Positions 35,546 to 47,082 are shown, numbered from the stretch's first letter. The stretch is DNA of 64,000 bases from Chiua virens (GCA_019787685.1 JAHNUO010000014.1:930001-994000), one strand, 5' to 3'. Program-made: numbers and translations. Notes: a model not told the origin generated them from the letters alone.

Positions 35546-35986
35546 CTGACACCCGTGTACACATTCACCGACTACCGTGCACAGGGTCAGACAATCAACC
35601 CAGTCATAGTAGACATCGGCAACCCCCCCACGGGGAAGCTGACAGCGTTTAATGCGTATGTAGCGCTCTCACACAGTCCAGGTCAAAGCAGCATCCAACT
35701 GTTGCACAATTTCGACAACAATATTTTCACAACACCGGCTCGTGCTGGTCTAGCTTCCGAAACTCGATTACCAGCCAATCTTCCCGGTTGTCGGCCCACT
35801 CCTGCCCCAACTCTACCTACTTCCCAGAGCAATCATCGAGCTAAGACGGAACGACTCCTTGTCAAGAGGGATCATGAGACAGCAGACGGGCAGTCTCGCG
35901 TCCGTAAGAGGAAATGTGCTCGAGTGCGAGTAGAACAATCTGCACCTTCAAGTCCTCTGCATTTCCTGGATATCTATCTATATTAA
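35546..35986 (+). pseudogene. Helitron/PIF1-like helicase C-terminus, copy 2
   Basis: Opens abruptly at TPVYTFTDYRAQGQTINPV, continues VDIGNPPTGKLTAFNAYVAL and IQLLHNFDNNIFTT, then a basic, proline-rich tail to the stop at 35986. This is the same segment as in the relic at 27.0-27.6 kb and in the same orientation, but cut just before motif VI. No helicase core precedes it, so it is a 5'-truncated fragment with an intact final frame. Confidence 0.65.
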
Positions 35987-36017
35987 TTCCATCTTTAACA
36001 GCCCAAGCAAGGGTTAT

Positions 36018-36485
36018 TTGACAGAGCTGCAAGCCCTGATCCAGTTCGTATGTCGCCCACTCCTTCTGCTCCTGGGGCAGACGACGATCTTCAACAGGAT
36101 CCAGAACAATACGACGACTTTTCCTGATCGCGGACGTTCCCCCCCTCCAGAAAGATCACCTTCCCCACCTCCCCCACTGCCTTCTCCACCTCCCCTCACC
36201 CCCCCACCTGCTGCTCGTCTTCCCCGTGACCAACATATACTCTACAACCGCCGTTTGCCGCCTCCCATTGATTTCGACCAGCTTGCTGAAGCTGTGAGAA
36301 TTCCCCGACTCGAGCAGAACATCGAGTTTGTCAGGCTTGTCAAAAATGTGTCATTGGATGATCCTATAGCCAAGTTCACAGATGAAATGCTTGAGAGACT
36401 CCGCAACCCTCCAGAGTGTCAGATCCTGACAACTTCTTGCAGTAAATCTACTCACTACTGCGCACTCATTTTGCAGGAAACATAG
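36018..36485 (+). pseudogene. Possible Plavaka-type transposon fragment
   Basis: One frame carries a proline-rich stretch followed by LAEAVRIPRLEQNIEFVRLV and SLDDPIAKFTDEMLERLRNPP. The LDD...LERLRNPP block recalls the region before the transposase in basidiomycete Plavaka (CACTA-like) elements. No transposase follows before the Harbinger terminal repeat at 36.65 kb. Assignment from memory and weak. Confidence 0.3.
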
Positions 36486-36645
36486 TAGCTCAATAACTAG
36501 CTATTTTTCCCCTTACCGTGCTCAGCATATTGGAAGATCAGTATCTTTCAAGACACCCCAACCACACCCACTGCTACTAATATGCTGCAATATGTCCCAC
36601 TTCGCACATTGCAGGATCAAATACTTACTAAGAGCCTGTTCGATA

Positions 36646-36694
36646 ACATGTAAAAATTCCTTTTCGTAGTTGTTCATGTTTGGTTTGTTGGAAA
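36646..36694 (+). repeat. Left terminal inverted repeat of Harbinger element
   Basis: Begins ACATGTAAAAATTCC and contains TTCGTAGTTGTTCATG. It matches the reverse complement of 44858-44906 with two mismatches in 49 bp. Confidence 0.85.
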
Positions 36695-36839
36695 AACAAA
36701 TCAGCATCTTCTCGGCACAATGGCTGGAGTTCAGTCGGAGATCTCTCAATGTGCTCGGATAGTTAGTGTTATCGATCATGTTCTGCTCCCCATATGTTCC
36801 GAACAATATTATGTTCCCTGCTGGGGGCTCTCTATACAT

Positions 36840-38171
36840 TCCAAACAACAGGCAGAATGCTCTCACTCACCAAATCCTTCATTGCATCAACCGCCTTCTC
36901 ATCGCACTTCGAGAAGCTCTATCTATGATCCCAATCCCAAAGGAACGAATCCCCTACCATACCTCAGCACTCACTGGTTACCACTGGGTCCTGGAGCTTC
37001 TGGAGGGTCACCCAGATCATATGCAATGTGAGCTTGGTGTCCGAAAGGCGGTTTCCTTGAGGCTCGCGGAGGAGTTGCGGGAGATCGGCTACATGAATTC
37101 CAGATCTGTGACATTGGAAGAACAGGTCGCCATATTTCTTTACACCTGTGTGACTCGTCTTCCAATGTGGCATGTTGGGGAACGATTCCAGCGGTCTAAC
37201 CAGACCATCTCTCAGTATTGATCTATATTGTAGCTTCATCACTACTCGAGTAGACTGACGGTGTTATAGCTACTTCAAAGACATTCTGTATACATTATCC
37301 AACCCCCCCTTCTACACAGATTATGTTGGGATCTGTGATAACCCAAAGTTTTGGCCATTCTTTAACAATGCGATCGGTGCAATTGATGGCAGTCACCTTC
37401 CTATGTCTGTCCCAGCTTACCTCCATGGACAATATCAAAATCCCAAGGGCTTCCTTTCACAAAATGCTTATTTATCTGCAACTTCGACATGAAGTTCACA
37501 TACACGTTGACTGGTTGGGAAGGGTCTGCAACAGATGCACGTGTGTACGAGGATGCGATTACAATCGATCTCAAGATCCCAGCAGGGAAATACTTGTTTG
37601 CCAATGCAGGCTATCCACTAACTCACCAGCTCCTTGTCCCCTACTGAGGAGCTCTATATCACCTTGCTCAGTGGGATCTTGCAAATGTCCGGTGCGTGTT
37701 TTATGCCCTCTGTTGACTCTAATACTCATCTACTACGTTTACAGTCCTGAAAATCCACGAGAGCTATTCAATCTACAACACGCATCCCTGCGCAATATAA
37801 TCGAACATGTCTTTGGTGTCTTGAAACATCGTTTCCGAATCCTCCAGTTACCAACAGAATACAGGCTTCCAGTCCAGCCTTGCATTCCGGCTGCATTGTG
37901 TGCACTGCACAATTTCATTCTTATTCGTGACCCTTCTCAAACTCGCAACAATGTGCACAACAATATTACTACTCTGAGTCATACTAACAACAATTCAAAT
38001 CCCCCGTCATTTGATGATCCAGAGGCATCAGTGTGGAGAGACAATATCACAGAAGCAATGTGGAAGGACTATCAGGAAATTCTAACAGCTCGTGAGGATT
38101 TGGATGAATCCGATTTGAATGAAAGTGATTCTGATGTGGATGAGACAAGTGGAAGTGAGCTAGATACATAG
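36840..38171 (+). pseudogene. Harbinger (DDE) transposase, disrupted
   Basis: Exon 1 (to about 37216) has YHWVLELLEGHPDHMQCELG, VTLEEQVAIFLYTCVT and a helix-turn-helix-like GERFQRSNQTISQYF. An intron (GTATTG...GTTATAG) follows, then the first catalytic Asp in NNAIGAIDGSHLPM. A one-base loss near 37465 shifts the frame into ICNFDMKFTYTLTGWEGSAT. The second catalytic Asp is replaced by Asn (FANAGYP instead of the usual DAGYP), and a TGA (37645-37647) follows. A second intron (GTGCGT...GTTTACAG, about 37691-37744) leads to NPRELFNLQHASLRNIIEHV with the Glu, and an acidic tail ending at 38171. No start codon is certain. The enzyme would cut and paste the element; this copy cannot. Confidence 0.85.
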
Positions 38172-38219
38172 TACTGTTTCTGTAGTCACCCACACAATCC
38201 AGGGAACAGAATACATTGA

Positions 38220-39990
38220 TCAACGATACAGACAATACATTGTACACGTACAACAAGGAGGTAGTAGTAACAAATTGTGTCTATCCATATCGTGCTCCAC
38301 AGCTACCATTGAATTGTCCAAGGTTTGCGCCGTCCCCTCCAAAACTAGAGCTTGAGCTGGGACCAGCGACACCAGAACCCCCCCTCCAAAATTGGGACCT
38401 GCAAACCCAATGTTGAGACCGGGTCCAATACCTGGAGCCACCCCTCCAAAGCCAAGATTGGAACTAGTGCCTGGGATGCCAGGACCCACCGATCCCAAGC
38501 CATGGCCTGAGCCGATACCAGGGCCCATAAATCCTAAGCCCACATAGCCAGGCAAAGCCGCTCCTTGGTTCACGAATTGGTTCTGAGTAGCAATGTACAA
38601 CCTCTGCACACAGCTAATCCTTGCTGGATCATCTGGTAATGCACAGAATGCAACGGCCACTGCAAGCTCCCCCTTGTCATATACAACATCATGAAGTCCC
38701 GGTGTTCAACCAGGAGATTGTTCAGCATGAATAAGAGTTGGGTGGCACTTTGAAGAGCAGCGTAAGAGTTGATGAATGATGTTGAAATGGTGTCATCAAG
38801 ATGACGGATAGATGGATCGAAAGCGTGGAGGGCTATCACCAGGGCAGAGGTCGTGGTTGTACCCGATAACCTCAACTTTGGTTTGGTAGAGTGTGGAGAG
38901 TTTGAGTCTGCTTCTACTTGCATCACTTTCCCTTTTGCTGACATTCGGCTGCGCTTAGAGGGGGGCTTAGATGCCATGGGTGGTGGCCTGTCGTGGCCTG
39001 TCCACCGGTGCACTGTCAGAAAAAATGAAGGATGATCCTTTTTCTAGCGAAAGAGTATATATGGGTTGTTTGTTCTTGGTCGCATAATCGCCAGGTGCTG
39101 AGGTACTTGGAGATGAAATAGAAGAAGAATTTACTTGATGGGCGGATATCGAAGCGGTTTGATATGGGGATAATACAGATGAAGGAGCAGCAACCACCAC
39201 AGGAGACGGGTGGGAAGGAGGCAACTGGGGGTTCGGAGTAGACATAGTGAGTGATCCAATCGCATCGTATAGGGAGGCGGCAGCGGAAGCTCATCGATGT
39301 CGGACGGGTGGAACAGGGGCAGAAGGGATGGTCCCGTGGTGGACATTGTCACCTCTTGCACCACCTTCTGGGTATATTGCCTTGATTTTTGTGAAATGTG
39401 GCCAGCCCGATGTGCAAAAGTCTTTCAATGGTCGACCCAACTAGCAAAAAATCAGATGGTATTACAGCGGGAGCGTCAATACATACCTTTTTACTGACGA
39501 ATTCCTTGAACACATTTTTGTCAGCTGCTGTGATATTGGCACCCCTTTCATCGTCCCAATGTACTCCCGACTTCTCCTTCCAAGCTTTGATAGCATTATA
39601 TGTCACACGGAGCTATGACAACCATTAGCGATGAATCCAGAATATGCCCAAGATGTACAGTGCTCCATTTGTATCTGGCGTGCTTGACCTCTTTGTTGCT
39701 TGTCGAATTTAATGTCCTGAGATGATTAACTGCACCTGCTTGAAGTTTCCTCCGTTGGTATGCTGTGCACGGTGCGTGTGAAGGTAGTCGACAAGGGCGC
39801 CAACCTTGGCTGTGGACCTGTGGACCACCTGACTTGGGCATTTGTGTCATCATCGTTTTTGGCCATGATTTGGGGTATGGATCGAAGAATAGAACACAAA
39901 GAAAGAAGGCTGCGATGTATGTGGCAACGTTGGGTCTCTATGTATTTGTTGTAGATAAGAATCAGCTGTGGTGGTGGGTGACATAGGGTC
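38220..39990 (-). pseudogene. Harbinger Myb/SANT-like DNA-binding gene, decayed
   Basis: On the minus strand the readable core is NGGNFKQVQ, then NAIKAWKEKSGVHWDDERGA and FKEFVSKK, a Myb/SANT-like pattern (YxxxxxWKEKSGxxWDDE) found in the accessory protein of PIF/Harbinger elements. Upstream, MAKNDDDTNAQVRWSTGPQP may be the N-terminus; at least two frame changes separate the pieces. Downstream frames contain MASKPPSKRSRMSAKGK and a Gly/Pro-rich low-complexity stretch (38330-38570). The gene ends about 50 bp from the transposase stop, so the two are convergent. It would bind subterminal DNA and recruit the transposase. Confidence 0.6.
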
Positions 39991-40129
39991 GATTGAACTG
40001 AAGACCGCTATCTTTCATCCGTGTATATCGAACGCTTTGTGGATGGAGAGAAAAGAAGTATTTGGTAAGCGAGTGTAGCTAAGTACATGAGCGGGCAAAT
40101 GTATGGAACAAAGTGATATTAAGTTGGGC

Positions 40130-40147
40130 GAAGCCCGGAGGGGCTTC
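40130..40147. other. Hairpin downstream of recombinase frame, copy 2
   Basis: GAAGCCC and GGGCTTC form a 7-bp stem around a GGAG loop, followed by CGGCCC. Same position relative to the recombinase stop as the hairpin at 18921-18940, but with different stem bases. Confidence 0.5.
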
Positions 40148-40265
40148 CGGCCCGAAGCAACAACGCGACAGGGAGGCATAGCAGCGCTCCCAAGAGGAAG
40201 GAGTCTGTGACGCGCAGTTGTGAGGCTCCCTGTCGGAAGGAGCAGAGTGGAATGTACCTAAGATT

Positions 40266-41080
40266 AACGAACGGGGGGCATAGCATGTGAAGTGAGCGTT
40301 TGGATGATGTCAGGGCGTTCTTGGAGGTATGGTGCCAGGATGACTGCGTGTTTCTGTAGATACAGCGTGAAGGAATTGCCCGACCATCGTCCCATGGTTT
40401 TTACTACGTCAAAAGGGGTGCCTGCTAGGAGATAGTGGTGGGTACCACCGATGCGGAGACTGTGACCTTTGAGATTAGATAAGTCTCATTGGGTTACAAT
40501 CTCCTGGATGCGTTTTGTTACCTCCGGTTTGGTTAGAGGGCGAAGGCCTTTCGCGTGGCGCCAGGCGAAGAGATGATCTGAGTCACCTGGGTTATTGATG
40601 GCCAGGTGGTTCTCGAGCCAGGCGGCGGGGTTACTGAGGTGCTCGATGGAGGCACAGTGAGCAGATTCTCCGGTTTTCGAACACTTCATCATTGGTATCG
40701 CAAACGATAGGATGGGGAGTGAGTTGTCTGAGTCATCAGTGGCAATGGACATGTGTTTGCGAAGGATGTATGAGCTAGGGGATGCATTGAATTTAGACAG
40801 TGAAGGGACTGTGAATTCACCGAAACGTGAGACCGAATAGAAGGTAACGACGAGGCATGCGAAAATGGCGGCATCTCTGTCCATGTATGTAAGGAAGGAA
40901 AGTAGGGATGATCTTTCGAAGGGGATACATTTGGGGCGTGAAAGGGAAGCAGGGGCCAGGCGAGATGCGCCTTCCTTGATAGCTTTGGTCTTGTCCGTAT
41001 CGAGTAGCCAGGGAAGGCCATGTGCTCTTCTGGGATGGGGATCGGGGAGCCGGATGCATCATGTAGTTTCCTAGGGGCAT
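40266..41080 (-). pseudogene. Tyrosine recombinase of YR retroelement 2
   Basis: Reads PWLLDTDKTKAIKEGASRLA, MDRDAAIFACLVVTFYSVSR (first catalytic Arg), LENHLAINNPGDSDHLFAWR and LTKPEVTKRIQEIVTQ. An in-frame TGA follows, then in the same frame LKGHSLRIGGTHHYLLAG (HxxR), GRWSGNSFTLYL with the catalytic Tyr, and a tail ending AMPPVR at 40266. Apart from the TGA the catalytic residues are intact. Confidence 0.82.
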
Positions 41081-41082
41081 TG

Positions 41083-43476
41083 CTAGGTAGCCAGAGGCGG
41101 AGATGATCCCTGGCTCGACAATGGGGTCTGAGAGGGGAAAAAGATGGGGGGGGGGGGGTATGGACGAGGGGGTTGATTGGAGGTGTTGGTGGATGTGGAG
41201 TGAGAGGTGAGTGAGGCGTTGAAACGCGGGAGGTGGTTAGTAGAGGGTTTGTCTGATGAGGATGTCCTCTTCGCGCTGCTGGGTTTGGAGGTGTTCTTGA
41301 GCTCTGTTGGAGCGAAGGGTGCGGTTAGGAGAGAAGCGTTCCTGAGGGACCGGGGGAGGAATGGCAGCTTGTTGGATTTCTGCAGGGGTGGGGGATCTGT
41401 GGCGTCGACGATGAAGGGGAGGAGAGGGAGAGGGATGGGAATGCGCGGAAGGAGAAGGGACATTGGGGGAAAGGAGCCTCGTGATGGTCCATCTGCGGGA
41501 TTGTGGGCACTTGGGATGTAGGTGGTGTGAATGGAATGGAGACCATCGGCTTCAGCAATCGAACGATGGAGGCGTTTGAAGACGGAATTAACCTCCGCGT
41601 TGCGGCGATGGCCGGTCCACCAGTCCTCAGCGACGCCCGTGTTGTCACCATAGACCAGGATGTGCGGGTGCGGAGACTTGAGGTGGATGATCGTGAGCAC
41701 GAGCAGTTCGAATCCGACAGCTTCGGCCCATCCAATGTCGCGGGAGGAGCCTCTGGCGTCTTTCTATCCCGGTAGGAGTCTCCAGCCTCGCCACCGATTG
41801 GCGATGACAATGACAATGCCCATGCCAGAGCTGGCATCTGAGAAGGCCCGCTAGGTCTGAGAATGCGGGAGGAGGGTGGAGTGGAGTGGAAACGGAACCC
41901 CGGAGGAGTTGTTCATCCCACCAGGCAAGTCGGGGCGGTGTGGCATGAAGGGTTTGTCAGAACATACCTTTAACATGCATTCCAAGCCGGAGAGGTAGGC
42001 ACAGCCTTCTCGTAAAGCGGAGGCTGCATGAAGTAACTTGCCATAGAGCTGTTGTACGTCCTTGAGAGTGTGGGACGGTCTGGTTAGCCAGTCATTGATG
42101 GCGGAGCGGTATTTAGTGAGTTTATTTGGGGATGGGGAAATGATGCGAGCGTCAAGGTCCCATTTAAAGCCGATGTAAACGGTTGACGAGCCGAATGGTT
42201 GGTCCTTGGAGGTTTCCCAGGGGATTCCTAGGGCCGCAGAAATTTTGTCTATGTCTGCGAAGGTATAGGAGAAGGGTTGATCCGCGATGGATCTAGGCTG
42301 GGAGCTAGGAAAAAGGCGTAAGGGGTGAACGCAGTTTTCGTTGAATTCCTCTGAATATCCATGATCATGCATTTTGCCGGCGTACCAGAGACGGCTACCG
42401 GATTGTTTGATGGGGCCGTTGAGGGCAATTTCGCGGTGCCAGGATGCTCTGTCGTTATTGTAATCGGTTAGAAGAGATGACTTGATGCGGAAAAAGATGT
42501 GATCGTCAACCCATTTGTCCAGGGGGCCGATACCATGAAAACGGAAGATCTCGGCTGCGGCGTCAGCGAGGTGGCCATAGGCTCCAGCTGAAGGGGCAGC
42601 ACCGAACGCGAGGCAGGTGTCGACGTAAAAGATGTCGTTTGCAGCTTGGACGACGGACGCTGGCCAGGAACGGTGGAGTGGGATGGTGCGATACGCTTCG
42701 GCTACGTCTCTCGTGGCTGCTTGGGATCCTTGTGGGAGACGCGAGATGAGAAGGGAAACCATTGAAATTTTACACCACGTGGCGGGGAAGTTCTCTGTTA
42801 CGATAAGAGAATTAATGGAAGGGCTCGGGAACTCAGGTGAAGGAGAGAGGGGGAATGAAAAATTTTGGACAAGTCTGAATTTGCCTGGACGGCCTGGTTT
42901 GGGGACAATGGATATGGGAGAAGACTGGAAGGGACCAATGAGTATGAGTAGATCGGTCGAAGAGAAGGGGCCACGGTAGCGACGCTTATCGAGTTCCTTG
43001 GAAATGGTTTCATTAAAGGCGGATGCGTAAAGTAACGTAGAATCTTTGTTCAAGGAGGATTGTACACGCGTAATGGAAGGGAAATCTACAATAAAACCGT
43101 GACGTAGGCCTTCAGGGATATCGCCAAAACGATCGGTGAGGGACGCCGCGGTGATGACCATTTTCCATTCATCCGCTTTGTACGGGGTCGCCGGAGGAGC
43201 TCTGAGCTCTGGGGCAGGATTGGGCCCCATGTTCTTTGGCCCCGCAGCCGGAGCAAACGTGGAGGAGACGGTGGGGCTCGGAGCATCCCTCGGCTTTCTG
43301 CCATCTGCAACAGATCTGTCTGCTGTCCTGCCTGCCGAATAGGTTTCCATTGATGCGCTCTGCGAATGCGTCGTGTTTGTTATCCCAGGTGTGGGTGGCC
43401 GAGCACCGGGCAATGTTGTGCTTATGCCTTCCCAGGCAGACAGCACAGATCGCGAGGATGAGGAGGGCGGTGTCAC
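41083..43476 (-). pseudogene. Zn-knuckle, RT and RNase H of YR retroelement 2
   Basis: The zinc part (43200-43470) has CAVCLGRHKHNIARC and CSGCGAKEHGAQSC, two knuckle-like modules. A 541-codon frame starting at 43476 then carries TPYKADEW, HGFIVDFPSITRVQSSLNKD, IVPKPGRPGKFRLVQNFSF, DVAEAYRTIPLHR, AFGAAPSAGAYGHLAD and DKWVDDHIFFRI (catalytic DD). The frame is lost near 41880. RNase H residues follow in other frames (FSDASSG, GWAEAVGFELL, YGDNTGVAEDWWT), with PSAHNPADGPSRG at the end of the domain. An RT for cDNA synthesis in the Gag particle; inactive here because of frameshifts. Confidence 0.82.
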
Positions 43477-43497
43477 GAAAGGAACGTAAGCGCTTGG

Positions 43498-44669
43498 TTA
43501 CCTGTTCATAAGGTGGGGGTGAGGCAGGGCGTTTGGAGCTGCTGGCGGTTCTCTAGTGGCGGGAGGAGCTCGGGGGAGCGGGGAGTCCCGAGGTTCTGGC
43601 GCTAAGAGCATTGTAGCTCTCGTTGATGCGGATGTACTTCTCATTGAGCTGCGGATTGCGCAAGGCAACGTGCGGCATGGGAAGGGAATGGGAAGTGCGG
43701 GTGACGAAGTGGTGAAACCACGAGGAGTCGGGGCGCAGAAGAATTGTGACATGGGATGGTCAAGATGAGGGTAAAGCGGCAACAGAGGGGAAAGAAAAAG
43801 CGGCGGGTAAGTGGACGATGAGGAAAAAAGGGGAAGTGATGCTTACCGCGTTGAACGTTTCGAGGTGTTCATTGTGGGACCTGGAAGTGATTTCCCGGAG
43901 GGTTCTTTCGAGAAGGGTCTCGTTGAGGAGAGAAGGATGTATCTTTGCTGCCAATGGTGATGTGCTATCTTTGCCTCTGTTGTCCTCGGTAGACTAGGAG
44001 GGCGCGGTTCTGGAGTTTGTCGTGGGAGAAACGAAAGTCGTGGTTTTCGAGGGCTGACCAGAATCTGATGTGCATGTTGATGTGAGCTGGGTCCCATCCG
44101 GCGCTATGGAAGAAGGGGATGATGCGGACAGCAGCCTGACCGAACTGTTCCAGGGATAGGCGTTCATCGGGAGTGACGCTCGATTTGTCGCGCGGCGAGG
44201 AAGCAGAGATGAGTGAAGCGCGGCCATCTCCAGCCGAGACTAGGGTGAGGGTGTCGTCGGAAGTGTCCAAACCATCATTGGTGAAGTACCAAAGTTCGCA
44301 GAATTTGTGGTCCTTGAGTTTTCTGACGGCGACTTGGGAGGGAAGGATGGGGGGCGAGTCGTCAACTGGTCTGTTGGGGATGGGGGCGAATTTGGCTTTG
44401 TTCTTTTTGCGTTCCTCGATCAGTTGCTCTTCCTCAGCATGCTGTTGGCGATCAAGTTCGTCTCGCTCGAGTTATTCAGCTCGAGCCACTTCTTCTTCGC
44501 GTCTGCGTGCTCTTTCGGCCCTTTCTTCGTCTTGGCGGGCATTCCATTGACGCAAGAGGATGTCCGCGACAGTGTCTGGGTTGACGCCGGCGTCGACGAG
44601 GAGCTGCCTTTGGTGATCAAATTGGGGGGCAGTGAAATCCGGAGGAATGGGAGCGTTCGGATTGGCCAT
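43498..44669 (-). pseudogene. Gag-like protein of YR retroelement 2
   Basis: Starts MANPNAPIPPDFTAPQFDHQ at 44669, with a Glu/Arg-rich coiled-coil-like stretch (EERAERARRREEEVARAE). After a frame change it continues with RLSLEQFGQAAVRIIPFFHS and MHIRFWSALENHDFRFS, ending near GQQRQR. It corresponds in position and layout to the 292-codon Gag-like protein of copy 1. Confidence 0.6.
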
Positions 44670-44857
44670 GAGTAATAGGTCGAGACGGATGTGAAATGTG
44701 CGAGAAAGCGAGAGAGAATAGCAGCAGCTGAAGACTCACTGAGACTGCTTTCGGTGCGAAGAGGCGGCAGGAAAGAAGAGACGCGCCACTTCGCTTAGCT
44801 CATACACGGACTAAGTTCTAGGAGACCTCGTGATCTCGGTAACCTAGAACTGCCACT

Positions 44858-44906
44858 TTTCCTACAAACCAAACATGAACAACTACGAAAAGGAATTTTG
44901 ACATGT
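44858..44906 (-). repeat. Right terminal inverted repeat of Harbinger element
   Basis: Reverse complement of 36646-36694 with two differences. It is followed outward by a run of ten T and GGACAGTG. Confidence 0.85.
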
Positions 44907-46060
44907 TTTTTTTTTGGACAGTGTATGATATTGTGTAGCAACCGACATAGCTGGTTCTACACAAAACATTAAGGCGGCTGTTGGGAGACAGCTGGTCCGA
45001 GGAAAAATGCGCTTACGCACGCCCTGCTTTCGCAGGAGGTGTGGGGCTCCGTGCACTACCTGGCGCTCCGATTCCGTCAGGGGGGCCTGGGCAGCTTGAT
45101 ACCCACTAGAACCTCAAGGTTGGTCGCCCAGTCTTGTGGTAGGGTTTCGGGATCTGTGAGGAGTGAGGACCAGGTGTGTGCAACTTTAGTTGATGTGTAC
45201 TTTTTCCGGTTTGTTTTTGCTAGTCGTCGATCGATGTCGAGTCTTGATGTGATGGCGTTTTTCCACTTGGAGACAATTGTTGTATGGGGGTATGTCATGT
45301 TGCCGATGACTCGGTCGCATCGTAGCGTCCACAGGAGGTAGGCTGATTCTGATAGCAGGATGCGTTTCAGGCGAGTCGCTCCTCTTCGTTGTGGGGATAG
45401 AGGGTCCGGGGCGGTGAGGTTTCCGCATCCAAGTAGTTGGCCTAGGGTGGGGGGCGCCAGTTATCATTTTGCTCTGGCCAGGCTTGTCGTACCAGGTGCC
45501 ATTTTATTTTATTTTCTTCTACTCGGCATTCCGTTAGGATGTGTTCAAGCGTTTCTGTAGTGTCGCGGCAGTGGGGGCACGTGGCCCTTATTTCTAGGTT
45601 TGGGATATGTTGCCAGAAGTCTCCGATTCGTAGGGATCCCGTCATTGCGCGGTAGAGGAAATTTTGAATCTGTCGGGTGTCTTAGGCGGCCCTATATTCT
45701 TCCAGAGTGTTTCATCGGTTTCTAGGTTACCTATGGAGTCGTGTATGGCATACCGTACTACGTCTAGGTTCATTAGTGTGTGTCTTGTGTACAGTGTTTT
45801 AGAGGAGTTGTTTATTCGGATTGCTTTGTATGCGGTCTGTTGGTGGAGCGTAGTTAGTTTTATGCCGTACAGGCGGAAGTTCGGTGGCAGTCGATTTCGT
45901 CAGGTTGATCTCTGCATGCTCCTTGGTTTGCGAGTTCATCAGCTTTCTTGTTTCCTATGTTATCTGAGTGGCCTTTTACCCATTTAAAGTGTGTCGGTGC
46001 GGCTCGTCTGCGCAGTTGGTATGCTACCGGTTGGAGCCAGTGGGTGTTTTTGATGTTAGT

Positions 46061-46504
46061 CTAGCCTATGTCCTCCCACGTGCCTAGATGTTTCGTTAGG
46101 CCGTCTATTGCATATTTGGAGTCTGTCACAATTGTGAGTGGAATTGTTGGATCGCAACTTTGGAGGGCGACTATGATGGCCGCTAGTTCTCCAACTTGGT
46201 TCGATTGGTGCGGGCCGGGGACCCTAATCGTTTTATTTCTAGGGTCATTGTCATTGAACCATATTCCGCTGCCACACTGGGCATCTAGTTTTCCGTTTCT
46301 TATGCAGCTACCATCCGTATACACTGTGAGTGGTTCTACTTGTTGTCCCTGTTCTCTTCGGGGGTTGCGCAGTCGGTATGCGGGTTCTATTAGTTGGATT
46401 CCCTTAGGGTCATTTCCCAAAACGCAGAAGCACTCATCTAGTGAGTTCCGTGATGTTACGGTTGGGTTGAAGGTGATTTCATCTCCTTGTTTGATGTTAG
46501 CCAT
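46061..46504 (-). pseudogene. RNase H domain of LINE
   Basis: An open frame of 147 codons with the RNase H active-site pattern: Asp in VYTDGSCIRNGK, Glu in NQVGELAAIIVAL and Asp in IVTDSKYAIDGLTKHL. A Cys-rich frame upstream (46532-46852; CKCNACKRDRTLGCKNPHRC) links it to the RT. Downstream, 45442-45645 carries a CPHC...HILTEC zinc motif typical of LINE C-termini. Confidence 0.8.
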
Positions 46505-47082
46505 GCTGTTCTTTTCGAGGCGTCTCTGAGTTCATCTTTTTTGATTGGGATGTATGAGCGCGTTGTATTTATCTGTTGTTAGGCCGGTGATGTCCCGAGC
46601 GAGGGCGGCGCACCTGTGGGGATTCTTGCATCCCAGTGTGCGGTCCCGTTTACATGCGTTGCATTTGCAGGCGATGTTTGCTTTGTGGTTGCTATTGACG
46701 TGGTTCAGTCTTCGGCATATTCGTATGAGGTCACGCATGTGGGTCGCGTTGTGACAGGTGCGTAAGCATAGTGTTTTGGATTTGTGGTAAAGGTTCGGTG
46801 GGACTCCGATATGGTACCATGCTGGCATGTGGCGTTTCAGGGCTTTCAACATCTTCCTGGTTGCAAAGGTGAGGTTGTGGCATTTTGCTGATTGTAGGAG
46901 GGTGACGAGGGGGCGTGGAATTTGTTTTCCATCTCTTCTCGGTCTGCCGGATAGGCGGAGTGTAGTGAGGAAGGTATGTATGTCGTTTGGTTTCGAGATG
47001 CCATCATTGTTGATGCAGTTTATTACTGCGTCTATGGCGTAGGTCCAGGTGGGTCGTTTCTGTGATCGGCCTATATATGATT

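Larger units (their letters stand above)
40110..44700 (-). mobile_element. Tyrosine-recombinase retrotransposon copy 2, nested
   Basis: Gag-like, double Zn-knuckle, RT, RNase H and tyrosine recombinase in order on the minus strand, inserted inside the Harbinger element. It is a different family from copy 1 by protein sequence but shares its layout and a hairpin about 120 nt past the recombinase stop. Several frameshifts and a TGA show it is inactive. The ends are approximate. Confidence 0.8.
36634..44921. mobile_element. PIF/Harbinger DNA transposon with nested retroelement
   Basis: Near-identical 49-bp terminal inverted repeats (36646-36694 and 44858-44906) bracket a plus-strand Harbinger transposase relic and a convergent minus-strand Myb/SANT-like frame, the two genes typical of this superfamily. 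A YR retroelement (about 40.1-44.7 kb) is inserted upstream of the Myb-like frame. Outer ends probably extend a few bases to CTGTTC and GGACAG; I could not fix a 3-bp target duplication. Confidence 0.75.

Noticed and set aside
36130..36215. Proline-rich frame as a cell-wall protein
   Set aside because: The C/T-rich tract is low complexity and continues into a transposon-like block; no signal peptide is present.
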